From Tenrec ecaudatus (Eukaryota; Chordata; Mammalia; Afrosoricida; Tenrecidae), in assembly GCF_050624435.1 (NCBI RefSeq), contig NC_134541.1:10301483-10365482 (forward strand): a stretch of DNA of 64,000 nucleotides. The letters are read 5' to 3'. The stretch's first letter is position 1, and each line of letters opens with the position of its first letter. Below are positions 30,239 through 40,876 of this stretch, piece by piece. The notes below the pieces were generated by a model. The model did not search any database, was not told where the DNA came from, and saw nothing but the letters and a program-made list of their open reading frames with translations. The position numbers were made by a program, and so were the translations under genes.

Positions 30239-30412
30239 ATTTTTATAAATACTTATTGGCACCCAGTCACAGTCATTGATATATATATATTGCTCAGGAC
30301 TTCATTTAATCTGTAATGGCAGAATTTAATACTTATGTAAAAATATGATGGCCCACAAAATGTACAGTAATGATTTCATGGCTCTTAAACAGGGAAAGAA
30401 TGCTGACCCTTG
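30190..30412. mobile_element. Ancient hAT (MER1/Charlie-like) non-autonomous element
   Basis: About 223 bp with decayed inverted ends (left cagggttcagctaacaag; right gaatgctgacccttg) and internal 'ccaatctatttttataaata' then cttattggcac, matching the 'tttttgtaaataaagttttattgg' hallmark of an old mammalian hAT MITE. The left flank atttaaat and right flank atttctag share only half their bases, so the duplication is worn. Confidence 0.72.
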
Positions 30413-30489
30413 ATTTCTAGATCTACCAGAGATGTGTCCATTGCTTTGCTTAAAGTTGTTCTCAGGATAAGATTTTAAACACGGTTTTA

Positions 30490-30710
30490 TAAACCTCCTA
30501 TAGACTGGCTTCCTTGCTATGGTAACTTCATCACTCCACTATGTTCTCCTTACACTTTGTACTCAGAATGTGCTAGAACATTTCATTCCTGCAAGGAGTC
30601 ACATGCATTTATTTCTTCTTGAAGTCTTCACACGTGCTGTTCTGTCTGCCTAGAACATTCTTCTCCACCTTCCCTTACTCTCTGGCCATGGTGACGTTTT
30701 GCTGATATCA
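30490..30710 (+). mobile_element. L2 LINE 3' fragment
   Basis: Carries the L2 3' order: 'cactttgtactcagaatgtg' then ctagaacatttc, 'catgcatttatttcttcttg', and 'tgctgttctgtctgcctaga' followed by acattcttctccacc. The last is the most conserved piece of the mammalian L2 3' region. Confidence 0.8.
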
Positions 30711-31074
30711 GAGGGAAAGATGATCACCCCGGGTCCAGATGAGCACAGAGCATTACAGCAGACATCTACTTACTTGGCACAGAAGATGCAGGTGTTAAAC
30801 ATTGATAGGACCATTTCGTCATTTGGACAAATGCTCAACACTTAAGTTGCACTACATGAGAGTCAGCACTACCTGGAGTCTGCGGTGTTAGGGTGTCACC
30901 CACACTTCCGTGGCCTTCAAAGGTAGGTTCTCATGATCGCAATCTAACAGAGATTCTCTCCTGTCTCTCACAGAAGGAGGCGGGCAACCGTCACTGTAAA
31001 ACACTGAAGAATCTTTTCCATAAGGAAGACTCGCTACTCAGGAAGAAAAATTTCCTCATGTAAATTAATCCCTT

Positions 31075-31180
31075 GGATAAGTTTTGACTACTAACCACAA
31101 GGTCAGCAATTCAAGGCCACCATGTGTTCCTTGGGAGAAAGATGAGGCTGTCTTCTCCCTTGAAGATTTACAGTCTCATT
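31075..31180 (+). mobile_element. AfroSINE fragment
   Basis: 'ttgactactaaccacaaggt', cagcaattcaaggccacc, gggagaaagatgaggctg, and 'gaagatttacagtctc'. The head start and the tail are lost. Confidence 0.75.
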
Positions 31181-31879
31181 TGATGCCTCCCAAGCTTCAC
31201 AACACACCTTAAAGGGAAAAGAATCATTGACAAAGAACCTGGCTTCAAGGAAATAAACTGGGAATACTTTAGCCAGGGAAGGTATTGGGAGATGACAGGA
31301 AAGCTATGTAGCTGGATAAAAACATTTCAGTGTCTCAGCACCCAGATGCTGACTCACTAAAAGGCTGAGATTTAATCAGAAGATGATAGCATAATCTATC
31401 CCCCCACCCCAGCCACTTCCTCACTCCCACAGCAGGGCTTAGGACAATGAACTGTGACCCAGGGAAGGTAGGTGAGTGGAATCTCCGTGTGGTGCAGAAA
31501 ACTGCCAGGAAAGAACACATCAAATCATTTCCACTCGAACAAATGATGAGAGAAGGGATAAAACTGCACCCTGGCAAAGCCAGAAACTTGCAAGACCCAG
31601 AACATCCAAGCAGTCCTGTTGAATTCTGACTTTCACCGGTTTCCCTGGGTAATCGTGGGTTACAGGTCAAATATCTTCAAGACCAAGACTCTCTCTGAGG
31701 AATAGACAAGGAGGGACATAAAACAAGGACATGGGCCTTGTTAGAAACCTCTTGCACCTTTGGCTACATTAAACACAAAGCACAGCAACATTAAGAGTTA
31801 TAGCAACATAAATCCTTCAGTGGAAGTCCCATTTACCTTTGTTTCTCTTACCTGATACCCATGTCTACCCTCCAACCTC

Positions 31880-32570
31880 AAGGCACGATACAAGACAGAA
31901 CTGGTCTCAGAGATGCTGAATATTTTGGAATTATCAAACAAACGACTAAGAATCACTATAATTACATTATTAAGGACTCTAACCAAAAAAAAAAAAAAGA
32001 GAGAGAGAAAACATACAAGAAAAGATGGGCAGGGTAAGCAGAGAGATGGATACTAGAAACAAGAATCAAAAGGAAATCCTAAAAACCAAACAAACACAAC
32101 CCAACTGTAACAGAATTGAACAATGGCTTTGATGGGTCCATGAGTAAGTTCCACAGAGTCAAGGAAAGACTCAGGGAGTTCAGAGACAGGTCACTAGAAA
32201 TCTCCAAGTGGTCAATAGAAACTCTTCAAGTACAATGCAAGATTTTAAAAAAAAATCATAAACACCAAACGGAACATTTGATAATTGTGGTACAACTTCA
32301 AAGAAGCACAACACACATATAATTGCAGTACCAGGAGAAAGGGGGGGGGCACAAAAAAATACTTGAAGTCATCATCTCCCAGAAATTTCAAGAATTGGCA
32401 ACAGACACAAAAGTCTAGATCTAGAGAACTACTCAGAAAACACTTTGTAGGATAAGTAATAAAAGCAAATCAATTAAACAAGCAATAGTAAGATACACAA
32501 ATACACTCAACTCAATGAAGAGAATGGCTCTAGAAAAGTCTGTGAGTCTCACCAACTTGACAAGTCCTGT
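31880..32570 (+). mobile_element. L1 5'/ORF1 region remnant, sense
   Basis: The sequence follows ancient mammalian L1 around ORF1: 'gaattatcaaacaaacgact', a poly-A interruption at 31986-31999, 'gtaagcagagagatggatac', 'gaattgaacaatggctttga', and later 'gaaatttcaagaattggcaa' with cagacacaaaag. ORF1 encodes an RNA-binding chaperone with a long coiled coil. A 68-codon frame (32116-32322) preserves a charged, coiled-coil-like piece, but it is interrupted by a poly-A run at 32248 and a G run at 32341-32349. Inactive. Confidence 0.78.
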
Positions 32571-32575
32571 ATGCC

Positions 32576-33155
32576 TGTGTCAGTCCGGGTAGACTAGAGA
32601 ATCACATTCATAATCACGCATATGTATACAAGGGAGAGGTTTGTATACAAGAGCAATTGAACATTGAGAAAACATCCCAACTCAGTCCAGCTCAAGGCCA
32701 TAAGTCTGATATTAGCTCATATGTCCTATACCAATCTATAAAGTCCTCTTCAGACTCACAAAACACATGCAATGAAGCCAAATGCAGGACAATCACAAGC
32801 CAGTGGGTAGAAAGTCCTTGGGTCCAGGAGTGTTATAAGCATCTCAGTGCTGGCAGGGGTCTCTCTGTGGCTTCTCTGGCTTCAGAAGTCTGGTTGTATC
32901 CATGTGGCTTATCTGGCTCAGGTCACTAGGGTAGTCTCAGGTGCCTTGTCACCTGCAATGTCTCCCAGGGAGTAGCAGAGAGAGAGAGATGTCTTCCATC
33001 TCTAAGGAGGAAGTACCAGGTTTCCCAGAATGCTTAGGAGATGGCCACGCCCATGCCCACACAGAAATCTCATTGGCCATTTCCAGATTGACAATTTAGA
33101 CTCCACCCCAACGGTCTTAATCCTTACACTGACACCAAATTAGGTGACTATGACA
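32576..33155 (-). mobile_element. Solo LTR, MLT2-like, with perfect 5-bp target duplication
   Basis: About 580 bp, antisense relative to the copy at 5140. It starts tgtgtcagtccgggtagact and ends 'ccaaattaggtgactatgac' then a. The flanking pentamers are identical: atgcc at 32571-32575 and atgcc at 33156-33160. Five base pairs is the duplication length of ERVL-class elements. There is no gag, pol or env sequence beside it, so the provirus was reduced to one LTR, presumably by recombination between its two LTRs. Confidence 0.9.
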
Positions 33156-33284
33156 ATGCCCATCTGGGGGACTCCCACAGACAGCATGCTTGGTGGAACA
33201 AATTAGGTGCGAGCATTCAATCCATGTTATTTAAAAAATGTCAGTGCATACATATCTAAACATAGTCAATACTAACAAAAGACA

Positions 33285-33360
33285 ACCCAAACCAAATCCA
33301 TTGCCATTGCATCAGCCCTGGCTCATGGCAGTGACACGCATTCCGGGGTAGACCTGGGCT
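33285..33360 (-). mobile_element. AfroSINE 3' fragment, antisense
   Basis: 'caaaccaaatccattgccat' then tgcatcagccctggctc and 'acgcattccggggtagacct' equal the inverted SINE tail and lower body. The rest is missing. Confidence 0.6.
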
Positions 33361-33799
33361 CTAACTGGTCTTGGTGTCTGTAATCTCCACAGAAGCAGGT
33401 TATTCAGGCTTTCTTCTTGGGTGCAGTTGGTACTGGGTTTGCATTGCCAGCCACTACCTTGGTCTACAGCATGCACCATCTGCACGGCCCAGGAACCCTA
33501 CTATCAGCCTAGCCCATACATTACTATATGATTTCCAATATTCTCACAGTATGTGGCTGCTACCTAGAGCCAGGTTACAAGTGACATGCAAGTTACTAGT
33601 AAAAAGGAGGGGTGGGGGAGATGAGAAGGGGAGAGAGAGACAGAAGAAGAGAGAGAGAGAAACTTCCTTGTTTTATTAAAACATCTTTTAAAAACTTAGG
33701 TATTGATGGGTATGCACGTCATGTCTTCCTTGCTACCTGCGCCTCGGGCTTTGGGCTGTGGCTGGCTGCAGGATTACTCCAGAGGCAGCATCCCCAGGC
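33361..33799. other. Unassigned sequence with a purine-rich tract
   Basis: Positions 33601-33662 are nearly all purine (gagaaggggagagagagacag and so on). Nothing else is recognised; the open frame at 33371-33679 (+) runs into this tract and has no domain. Confidence 0.5.
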
Positions 33800-34300
33800 A
33801 TTCTGATGGTTTCATTCACCTCGGAAAGACACGGTAATGAAATCATTCCTTCTAGCATGTTCCAGGTCTATTAAATAAGCACGTTGAAGAATCCCCACGC
33901 CATCTGAGATGGGCTTGTCACATTAACCTAATCGCTGTCTCCAGGCTCTAGGCCGGACGGAGCCTTCGTGGGATGATTTTAAGAATTAATTATTTAACTT
34001 TCCTATTTCCACTTAATAATCTCTACAGATTAGTGCCACACGCTTAGGCGTTGGTGATTTGTAGATGTGTCTAATTACTGTTCTTGGTAATTCCATGCCT
34101 GGCCTCCTTTAAAATGCTTGCTTCCATCCAGGGGAAGGAGTGCCAAGCTAGGGCAGCTGGAGGTGGGAGCAAACTTTGTCGGACCAATTTACTAATACAA
34201 CCTGGCACGAGGCTCGCTGCGAAGATGCTGCCTGTCAAAGGCTTAATCAGGGATAGTAATCTTGCCCACCGTTGCAACCGGGGAAGTCATTGTTTATGAC
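33800..34300. other. Candidate conserved non-coding block
   Basis: About 500 bp free of recognisable repeats, with homeodomain-type A+T motifs (aagaattaattatttaac near 33980; 'gtgtctaattactg' near 34068) set in moderately G+C sequence. The texture is that of deeply conserved regulatory DNA. This is inference from composition and absence of repeats; no alignment was possible. Confidence 0.35.
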
Positions 34301-34504
34301 TTCAGGGAGCCCTGTTTTGTTAACTTCAGAGAGACACTGAAAGAGAAACTCCTAGAAACGTTTAGAGAAGGCTGGGGAGAGGGTTATTCTACATCAGTGA
34401 AATTCTAAGAAGAATTCCAGCAAGTCTCCAAGATTGAATGCACAGCTAGTAAGGGCATGGTTGAGATTTGGAGGCACCCAATCTGATTCTCTACAAGTTC
34501 GTGG

Positions 34505-34650
34505 CTGTGCAATGAATTCAGGGCTCCGTTACGGCTACCCATCAGCCACGCCACGGAAGCAAAGACCTAGTGATCTGTTTCCCTGTAGAGGACAGGCTAG
34601 GTAGCCCTTTGGGGGAATTTCCACTCTTTTATGTAGGGATAGAGTTAATG
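34505..34650 (+). mobile_element. AfroSINE, older subfamily (sense)
   Basis: Decayed body and tail: 'cacggaagcaaagacctagt', gatctgtttccctgtagagg, then 'tccactcttttatgtaggga' and gagttaatggaac. The 'aaagacctagtgatctg' part places it in the same subfamily as 22478-22605. Confidence 0.6.
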
Positions 34651-34679
34651 GAACCTACCAACAACAACCACTTGACTCT

Positions 34680-34960
34680 CTTTTATAAAAGTCATTTTAT
34701 TGGGGGCTCTTTCAGCTCTTCTAACATTCCATACATCAGTCATATCAAACAGATTTGTACATAAGTTGCCATCATCATTTCCAAAACATTTTCTACTTGA
34801 GCCCTTGGTATAAGCTCCTCTTATTTCCTCTCCCAGCCTCATGAAGCCTTGATCAATGATTTTTTTTGTTATGTTTATGTTGTATCTTACACTGTCCATT
34901 GTCTCCCTTCACACACATTTCTGCTATCTGTCCCCTTTGGGGTCGGGGTGGAGCTATATA
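34680..34960 (-). mobile_element. L1 3' end, antisense
   Basis: Begins with inverted tail 'cattttattgggggctcttt', then 'attccatacatcagtcatat', 'catcatcatttccaaaacat', 'gagcccttggtataagctcc', and 'ctgtccattgtctcccttca'. These are the inverted 3' UTR landmarks of a tenrec-type L1 as I remember it; a similar but shorter copy lies at 55480-55690. Confidence 0.75.
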
Positions 34961-35690
34961 TCCAATCTTGTGATGGGCTAACTATTTGATTCTTGACCAT
35001 GATGTCTCCCGAAATGACTCGCGCCTGACTGGTTACTGGCCCCAATTAGCAAGTTGCACATCTGTTAGTTAAACCGAGCTCCTGGGCATGATGCCCGTCA
35101 CGGGATCAACTCACCCGGTGAGCTGAAGTTGCCCGTGGTGACGAGGATAAAGCGTTCTGCAGAAAAACCAGCTTCCCGATCGGTTTTTCCTTCCCTGAAG
35201 AAGGTGATCGGTTGTCATGCACCCAATTGCCTAGCAATCAACCTCAAGCCCTGAAGATAAACCACACCAGCATTTGGAGCACCATGAGGGAGTCCCTGAT
35301 GGCCTCACCCACCGCCCAGCTAAAGCCAGCCTCTCTGGAGTTAAGCTTCATTGCAGCAGTGCCTGGTGATCTGTCTGAACTGGAAAGTTAGGCCCTATCC
35401 CAGGCCCTCTCCGGACGATGGATCTGAGTCTCTGGGACTGTGAATATGGTCCTTTTCCCTAGCACTAAATTTCTCCTAAAATTTATGTTCCAAAACGTTA
35501 TTTTTAATGTTAAACAACCCCAAAATGCATTTTTCATGTTTATTGCCAGTGCATAAAATTACAATGCTGTGAACATTTTTAGCAGCATACCCATATCCTG
35601 ATCCATAATTTAAAAGGTGACTTTAGTGTGGCAATAAATTCCAGGAGACACTGAAACCTCTGCAGAAAGTATATACATTAAGGGCCAGCC
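34961..35690. other. Candidate conserved non-coding block(s)
   Basis: Two repeat-free parts: 34961-35400, with relatively high G+C and several CpGs (around 35090-35200), and 35460-35690, which is A+T-rich (aaaatgcatttttcatgttt). I find no coding frame or transposon. The call rests only on texture. Confidence 0.3.
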
Positions 35691-35819
35691 ATTCAGCCAA
35701 CATTTGAGGGGCAGTGGTTAATCACGGTGCTTCCACCATAAGGACGGTGGGAGTGAATGACGGTTCCTGGGTAGCTCTGTTGGTGACAGAAATACTGAAG
35801 GGTTGGATTTTCAAGAAGG

Positions 35820-36040
35820 AGCCTTGGCTTTCCAGCAGCTAGGCCTGGGATGCTAGTGGGAAAGTTGACAGTTCGAATCTTACAGCTGCTCCAAGGGAGA
35901 AAGATGGAGCAGTCCACTGCTGTCCAGATGCAACGTCTTGGAAACCATGTGTGGGAATTCTACTCTGTCCTTTGGGATCACTGTGACCAACTAGATCGAC
36001 TATTCACTATGATCAACTAGATGGCAATGGGCTTGCTTTC
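35820..36040 (+). mobile_element. AfroSINE copy
   Basis: Decayed head 'gagccttggctttccagcag', B-box-like gacagttcgaatcttac, 'gctgctccaagggagaaaga', 'acgtcttggaaaccatgtgt', 'attctactctgtcctttggg', and a tail in which 'gatcaactagat' recurs. Followed by a G-run at 36042-36060. Confidence 0.82.
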
Positions 36041-36619
36041 AGGGGGGGGGGGCGGGAGGGGGCTTGCAAAATCTCCTTCAGGAAGGGGGAGGTGAAGTTT
36101 CTTACATGCTACTAGAGTTATTAGATCAGGGTTGGAGACTTGTGCCTTCACAGATTTTCCCCAATTAAAATAAAGAAATAAAATCCACAAGCACACATGT
36201 GTCGGCTGACTCCACTACAAGGTGAATGCCGTGTGTCGGGAGTGAGACTATTAGCTCTCGTTGGCTGAGTTGCACAGTTTGAAATTAATTTTTCCCCCTG
36301 TATATTTTGCTCTCCTGAGGTCCTGACCAATTGCCACTTTGTCGGTGAGCTTTTTCTAATTTTCAAGGAAGGTAGGTGGCGTGTGAAACAAATCAATTCC
36401 CTTTCAGAAACCAGATCTGCACGGCTTCCCACTTTAGCTTCTGCTGAGCCGGATACAACTGAGATCTTTGCTCCAAAGGGTACGAGGCCCAATTAGGAAG
36501 CCAAGGGATGATGGAAACAGTTTTGCTGGACAAAGGAGCCACACCCAGGTGGCTTTCCAAGTGGACACTGCGTCCTGAGGGAGGCTAGAGGGGGCTTCTG
36601 GATAATGAGCCCAGCACTT
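36041..36619. other. G-run then unassigned, partly A+T-rich sequence
   Basis: A (G)n/(GGC) run sits at 36042-36062. The part 36250-36420 is repeat-poor and A+T-rich. No gene recognised; the - strand frames at 36148-36492 and 36434-36781 have no domain. Confidence 0.4.
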
Positions 36620-36790
36620 GGAAATGGACATCCAAGTGCTGTCCCTCCAGAAAGGGCTTCGGTGTGGCAGGCAGGTCATAGGCAAGTGCGAACCACAAAA
36701 GGTACCGGAGATATTAACATAACCCCCAAATTGCACGTGGGCTGGAGATGGCTCCCCACTGTGCTGGAGATGGCTCCCCACATCGGCAGC
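36620..36790. repeat. Diverged local duplication, copy A
   Basis: Shares with 37450-37610 the ordered blocks 'ggcagg..g.tca...gcaagtgcg..accacaaaag' and 'ctggagatggctccccac'. The latter 18-mer occurs twice here, at about 36741 and 36763, and once in copy B. I do not recognise the parent family. Confidence 0.65.
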
Positions 36791-37449
36791 CTTACTCTAT
36801 TTCGGCTGATGCTGCCTGGGACGGTCAGAGGCATTGTTGCTCTGAAAACGGTAAGTACCATATAGAACACCCGCTCCCCCCAACCCCCACGGGAAATTTG
36901 GCCTGTTAAGGCTTTTCAGATCTGATGGATTTTTTTAATCTAGCTGCCAGACTGCTTTGAAAGCTAAATGGATACCCACCAACAGGCTGCCCGTCAAAGC
37001 TTAACAACTCCAAGTATGAGGCTTGGGTGGACATTTCTGTTCTCCCCCCAATGGGGTGTTTGGCTACTGTCCTCATTAGGGAGTCTTCTTGGTGTTGGTG
37101 TCTGTATGCAAGTGGGCGGCCCTTTTCTTCCTAAATATTTACCTCTAAGGGACCTTTGAATTCGTTGACAGATGAATTTGAGGGGACGGTACTGATGGCT
37201 TTCATGCAGGTGAGTGGATAAACTTACACGCAGACCTCGGCAGTGCACATCTTACACATCTGCCTTGTGCCCGTAGACAAGATCAGAGGGGGTGTTTGAA
37301 CTCGCGAGGAAGCATAAATTTAGGAAAGTTGCATATGAGGCCAGGAATCACTTTACCTACAGCAACTGAGGGTCCAGGCTCCCCGAAAGACACCAAATGA
37401 AGAATCCCTGTGGCCGTGACGTTGGAAGGCTCCACCGCTTTCTTCTTGG
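36791..37449. other. Unassigned non-coding sequence
   Basis: C-run at 36870-36890. No repeat family, exon or RNA gene recognised. Confidence 0.45.
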
Positions 37450-37610
37450 CCCGATGTTTGACAACCAGCCAGGAAACCTTTCGCCACGGCAGGAAGATCA
37501 GCAAGTGCGGAGCACAAAAGAAACTGGGGAATTCGCCTAGCTCTCCTCATTGCCTGTGGGCGTGTATTCATCCCAGGCTGAGCTGGAGATGGCTCCCCAC
37601 ACCCTGATGG
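37450..37610. repeat. Diverged local duplication, copy B
   Basis: Contains 'acggcaggaagatcagcaag' then tgcggagcacaaaagaa, followed about 50 bp later by 'agctggagatggctccccac'. The order and spacing resemble copy A at 36620-36790 with substitutions and indels. Confidence 0.65.
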
Positions 37611-37849
37611 CTCCCACTGCTGAGTGTGGGAGGCAACCAAAGACTTCTACTGCTCCTGGCTCAGCAGATCCGCTTCACAGCAAAACAGCCTCTAGTAGGT
37701 TTTAGAGTCGTGACGCTCGTCCTGTGTACACTGTGAAGCGATTGGAGTTTGCCGACTCCAATCCACAGTTCTATGGAGGTCCCATCCCCATTGCACGCTT
37801 CACTCTGTTTTTGGTGGTGTTGTGCTCTAATTCCCACCCAGTTTCCAGA

Positions 37850-38640
37850 CCCAAGGCTGGCAACGTCCCTGCCCTCATCTTACTAAACCCATCAGCATCG
37901 TAAGAAGTTGATGGTTACCCCATTTACCTTCTTACCTCTCTTTTACTGGGGTAACCGTGCCCACTAGCAGATCTCTACTGTCTTCCTTTAAGTCCTCCCC
38001 AGTCTTCTTTGCTGGCTCCCCGCTGTCCACGCTGCCCGGTCTCAGGATGGCATTTGGGGGTTTCTGGTCCTCCCTATCTGCACTTCGAGGGATGTGTGCA
38101 GGCTTGACCATCATCTGTGGTCAGTGACTACCAGATTTTGTCTCACGCTCTGATACTCTGCCCGCCCCCCACCAACTCCACTTATGAGTCCGGTTACATA
38201 TTGATAACTCCACTTGGATGACTGCCTCTGCATCTTAAACTTCACATGACATAAAAATTCACTCTACATTTTCATCCGAGATTTTTCCATGGGCTGATAA
38301 ATGGCAGTGCCATCTTTCCCGTTTCTCAAGTTGAAGGCCTGCGGGTCGTCCCTGACTCTTCTCTCGGCTTCATTCTCCCACGTGTCACCCGTCAACATGT
38401 CCTTGGCCCTCAAAGCAGCCCTCATCTGCTTACTTCTTTCCTGTCACCATTGTTTCTTGTTTGGATGATTTCCAGTGCCTCCCAGTGTCTCTCTCTACTC
38501 CTGCCCCTCAGCAATCTACTTTCCACGGCAGTGAAGGTTAGCTATAAAACTTTTAAAATCCAGCAGATCATGTTAATTCTCTACTGCAGGGCAGTGAATT
38601 TTTCAACATGGCTCTTCTAGCTATACTCTTTATTACGCTC
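37850..38640 (+). mobile_element. L2/CR1-group LINE reverse-transcriptase remnant
   Basis: A long, heavily decayed LINE. The order 'ataactccacttggatgact', 'gcatcttaaacttcacatga', 'ataaatggcagtgccatctt', then ctgcgggtcgtccctgactc, 'gccctcatctgcttacttct' and 'cctgcccctcagcaatctac' matches the C-terminal RT of mammalian L2. In frame, the piece LRVVPDSSLGF near 38340 stands for the family's 'LGVilDssLsf' block. Many stops and indels; inactive. Confidence 0.75.
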
Positions 38641-39564
38641 ACCAAATTACCTTTTCCTCATGGGGCTGCGTTAGGAGAAGGTGGAGGAAGACACTGATTA
38701 GTATTCTGTTGTGTGTGACTGTTCGCAGGACTGATTGTGATTGCCATCCTGCTGGTATAAAAGGAGCTATTTCCCGAGCAGAAAGGGGAAATCTCACCGC
38801 CAGCAAAAGAGAAGAGCCAGGAGTGGAGAGTGTCCTTTGTGCACCAAGATTTCCTGTGCACCGACTCTCCTTGACCCAGGAGATAGATTTGACACCAGAA
38901 TAGCAATGGAGTCAGGAGCCTGAGGAAAGCACGGAAGGGTAGACATCCAGCCCACAGAACAAGGCAAGCAGAGGGCTTTGGGAAAGGAGGCTGGCTTGTG
39001 GAGTGGGGAGCCTCTGGGCACTTAATTGGGGGATCTGGGTTTGCTGAGCTATGGAGCTGGAGTTGAGTGCCTTTGGATCGAGGTTTATAGCTCTCTGGGC
39101 ATTATTGGCGGCTCTAAAAGAGCTCTGTAACTTTTCCAATGCAGGGTAGCTGACAGGCCCTGAGGCGGAAGCCAGAGAGAAGCTGCCTACAGCCATGGCA
39201 GAGAAGTAACTCAGCATTTCTTGCTAAATTGTAACCTGTTCTCTTCCCTAAGAACGCCCCAAAGGGTAAACACTATCTCTGAGCTCTGTGTAGCCATTGC
39301 CATGAATTCTCAGGCCCAGCAGAAAAGCAGGCAATGGAAAAGTGGAGTGGGTGAGAGGAATGGTTGGTGTCAGAATAAGGTAAAAAGAAGTGGGGGTGGA
39401 GGCAGTGCTGATATTTGCCTTGTGACAATCATCCTTGGGAGCCAGAGGTCAGATGGGGCTACCACACCATATCCTCACCTACCGAGAGCACACCAATAGC
39501 TTAGTCACACACGTGGAGTCAAGTTTCAATGCATTATCCTATCACCGCCAGTAGCAGGCCACAC
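38641..39564. other. Unassigned; possibly an interspersed repeat
   Basis: The composition and phrases such as 'tagctgacaggccctgaggc' give the impression of an old LTR-type repeat in 38700-39390, but I cannot assign a family or find its ends. No host exon is recognised. Confidence 0.35.
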
Positions 39565-39915
39565 GCCCCTCTCTAGGTCCATCTTCTACCATTCCTCCCT
39601 GCCCCCAGTGTGCTTCACAGCTGTTCTAGAACATTCCAAGTTTGTTCCTTCTATGGGCTCTAGTATTTGTTTTTCTTCATATAGACTCCTGACTCACCTG
39701 TCCAAAGCACGCTATCCCCCTGTCATCACATCATTTCACACTGTCCTAATTTCTTCTGTCTATTGCCACTATCTGCAGTGGTCTTGCCCATGTGTTATTT
39801 TCTTGGCTTATGGTCTTGTCTCTGTAAGCTAAAATGAATGCTTCCTGAGACCCCAGACCTTACTCCTATATCTCTCTGACACTCAGAACAAGGATTACTA
39901 ACTGAATGAATGTAT
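39565..39915 (+). mobile_element. L2 LINE 3' fragment
   Basis: Follows the L2 3' end through 'ccagtgtgcttcacagctgt', 'gttctagaacattccaagtt', the 'cactgtcctaatttcttctg' region, 'ctctgtaagctaaaatgaat' and the terminal 'actgaatgaatg'. Confidence 0.75.
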
Positions 39916-40059
39916 CTGCAAGTGAAACTTAGACGGACTCACACATACTCTTTGCCATTTTAGGAGGGTTTTAGTCTTCCTTACTTAACTACAGTGAAAA
40001 CTTTTTAGAATTAAGCATTCTGTTTAATCATTTTTTTGGTAGGAAGATCAAAGAAGAAT

Positions 40060-40432
40060 TGATGCATTTGAATTGTGGGGTTGGCAAAGATGAGTGAAAG
40101 TACCATCGACTGCTAAAAGAACAAACCAATCTGTCTTGGAAGAAGTACAACCAGAGTGCTCCTTAGAGGCAAGAATGGGAAGACTTCATCTTACATACTC
40201 TGGATGCTGTCAGGAGAGACCAGTCTCTGGAGAAGGGCATCATGCTTGGTAAAGCAGAGGGACAGTGGCAGAGAGGAAGGCCCTCAAGGAGATGGACGGA
40301 CACAGTGGCTGCAGCAATGGGCTAGATCATAGGAACAATTGTGAGGGTGCTGCAGGACTAGGCACCATCCATTGTGCGCAGGATCCCTATGGGTCTGAAG
40401 CAACTTGATGGTCCCTAACAACAGCAGGGTCC
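40060..40432 (+). mobile_element. RTE-type LINE 3' end, sense, well preserved
   Basis: One of the clearest RTE 3' ends: 'caaaccaatctgtcttggaa', 'gagtgctccttagaggcaag', 'gacttcatcttacatactct', 'gagagaccagtctctggaga', 'gatggacggacacagtggct', and the terminal 'caacttgatggtccctaaca' with acagcag. It keeps about the last 370 bp only and is non-coding. Confidence 0.92.
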
Positions 40433-40443
40433 TTGCATAACGG

Positions 40444-40572
40444 AGCCCTGCTGAGGCAGTGGTTAAACCTTCCTGCTGGTCATTAAAAGGTCAATTATTG
40501 GAGTCCATCCACCAGCAGCTCAGTGTAAGAAAGCTGTACTAATCTGCTCCTACAGAAATTAAAGCCTTAGAA
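40444..40572 (+). mobile_element. AfroSINE, 3'-truncated at an L1 junction
   Basis: Head 'ggagccctgctgaggcagtg', 'ttaaaccttcctgctggtca', accagcagctcagtgtaag, and 'aattaaagccttagaaa'. The SINE stops mid-body exactly where antisense L1 tail-like sequence starts. Confidence 0.8.
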
Positions 40573-40835
40573 ATATATTTTTTCAAGTAATTTCTTTATT
40601 GTGAATCAGATGGGGACTTTATGTGGCAGATCATCAGTTTTGTATCCCATGGGTATCAAGTTAGCAAACCCTCCTGATACACTCTCCCCACCTCCCTGGC
40701 TTTCCCTGCTTCCTCTGGTGGATGATTATCGCCCCCGTCACCTACTAATCTCTAGCCTATTGCTTCATCTTCCCTCCCTCACCCTCCTCACCCACATTAG
40801 TAACCTCCAAACACTGCATGAGACCACTGAGTTAA
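40573..40835 (-). mobile_element. L1 3' end, antisense
   Basis: T-rich start 'tatattttttcaagtaattt' then ctttattgtgaatcag, 'catcagttttgtatcccatg', and pyrimidine-rich 'tctccccacctccctggctt'. This is the inverted tail and 3' UTR of an afrotherian L1, by pattern. A purine-rich run (aagaagaagaaagagaagg) follows at 40838-40876. Confidence 0.6.
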
Positions 40836-40876
40836 AGAAGAAGAAAGAGAAGGAGGGGAAGAGGAGGAAGAAGAGG

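Noticed and set aside
32116..32322. Possible small gene with a charged coiled-coil-like product
   Set aside because: It is an L1 ORF1 relic, interrupted by poly-A and G runs.
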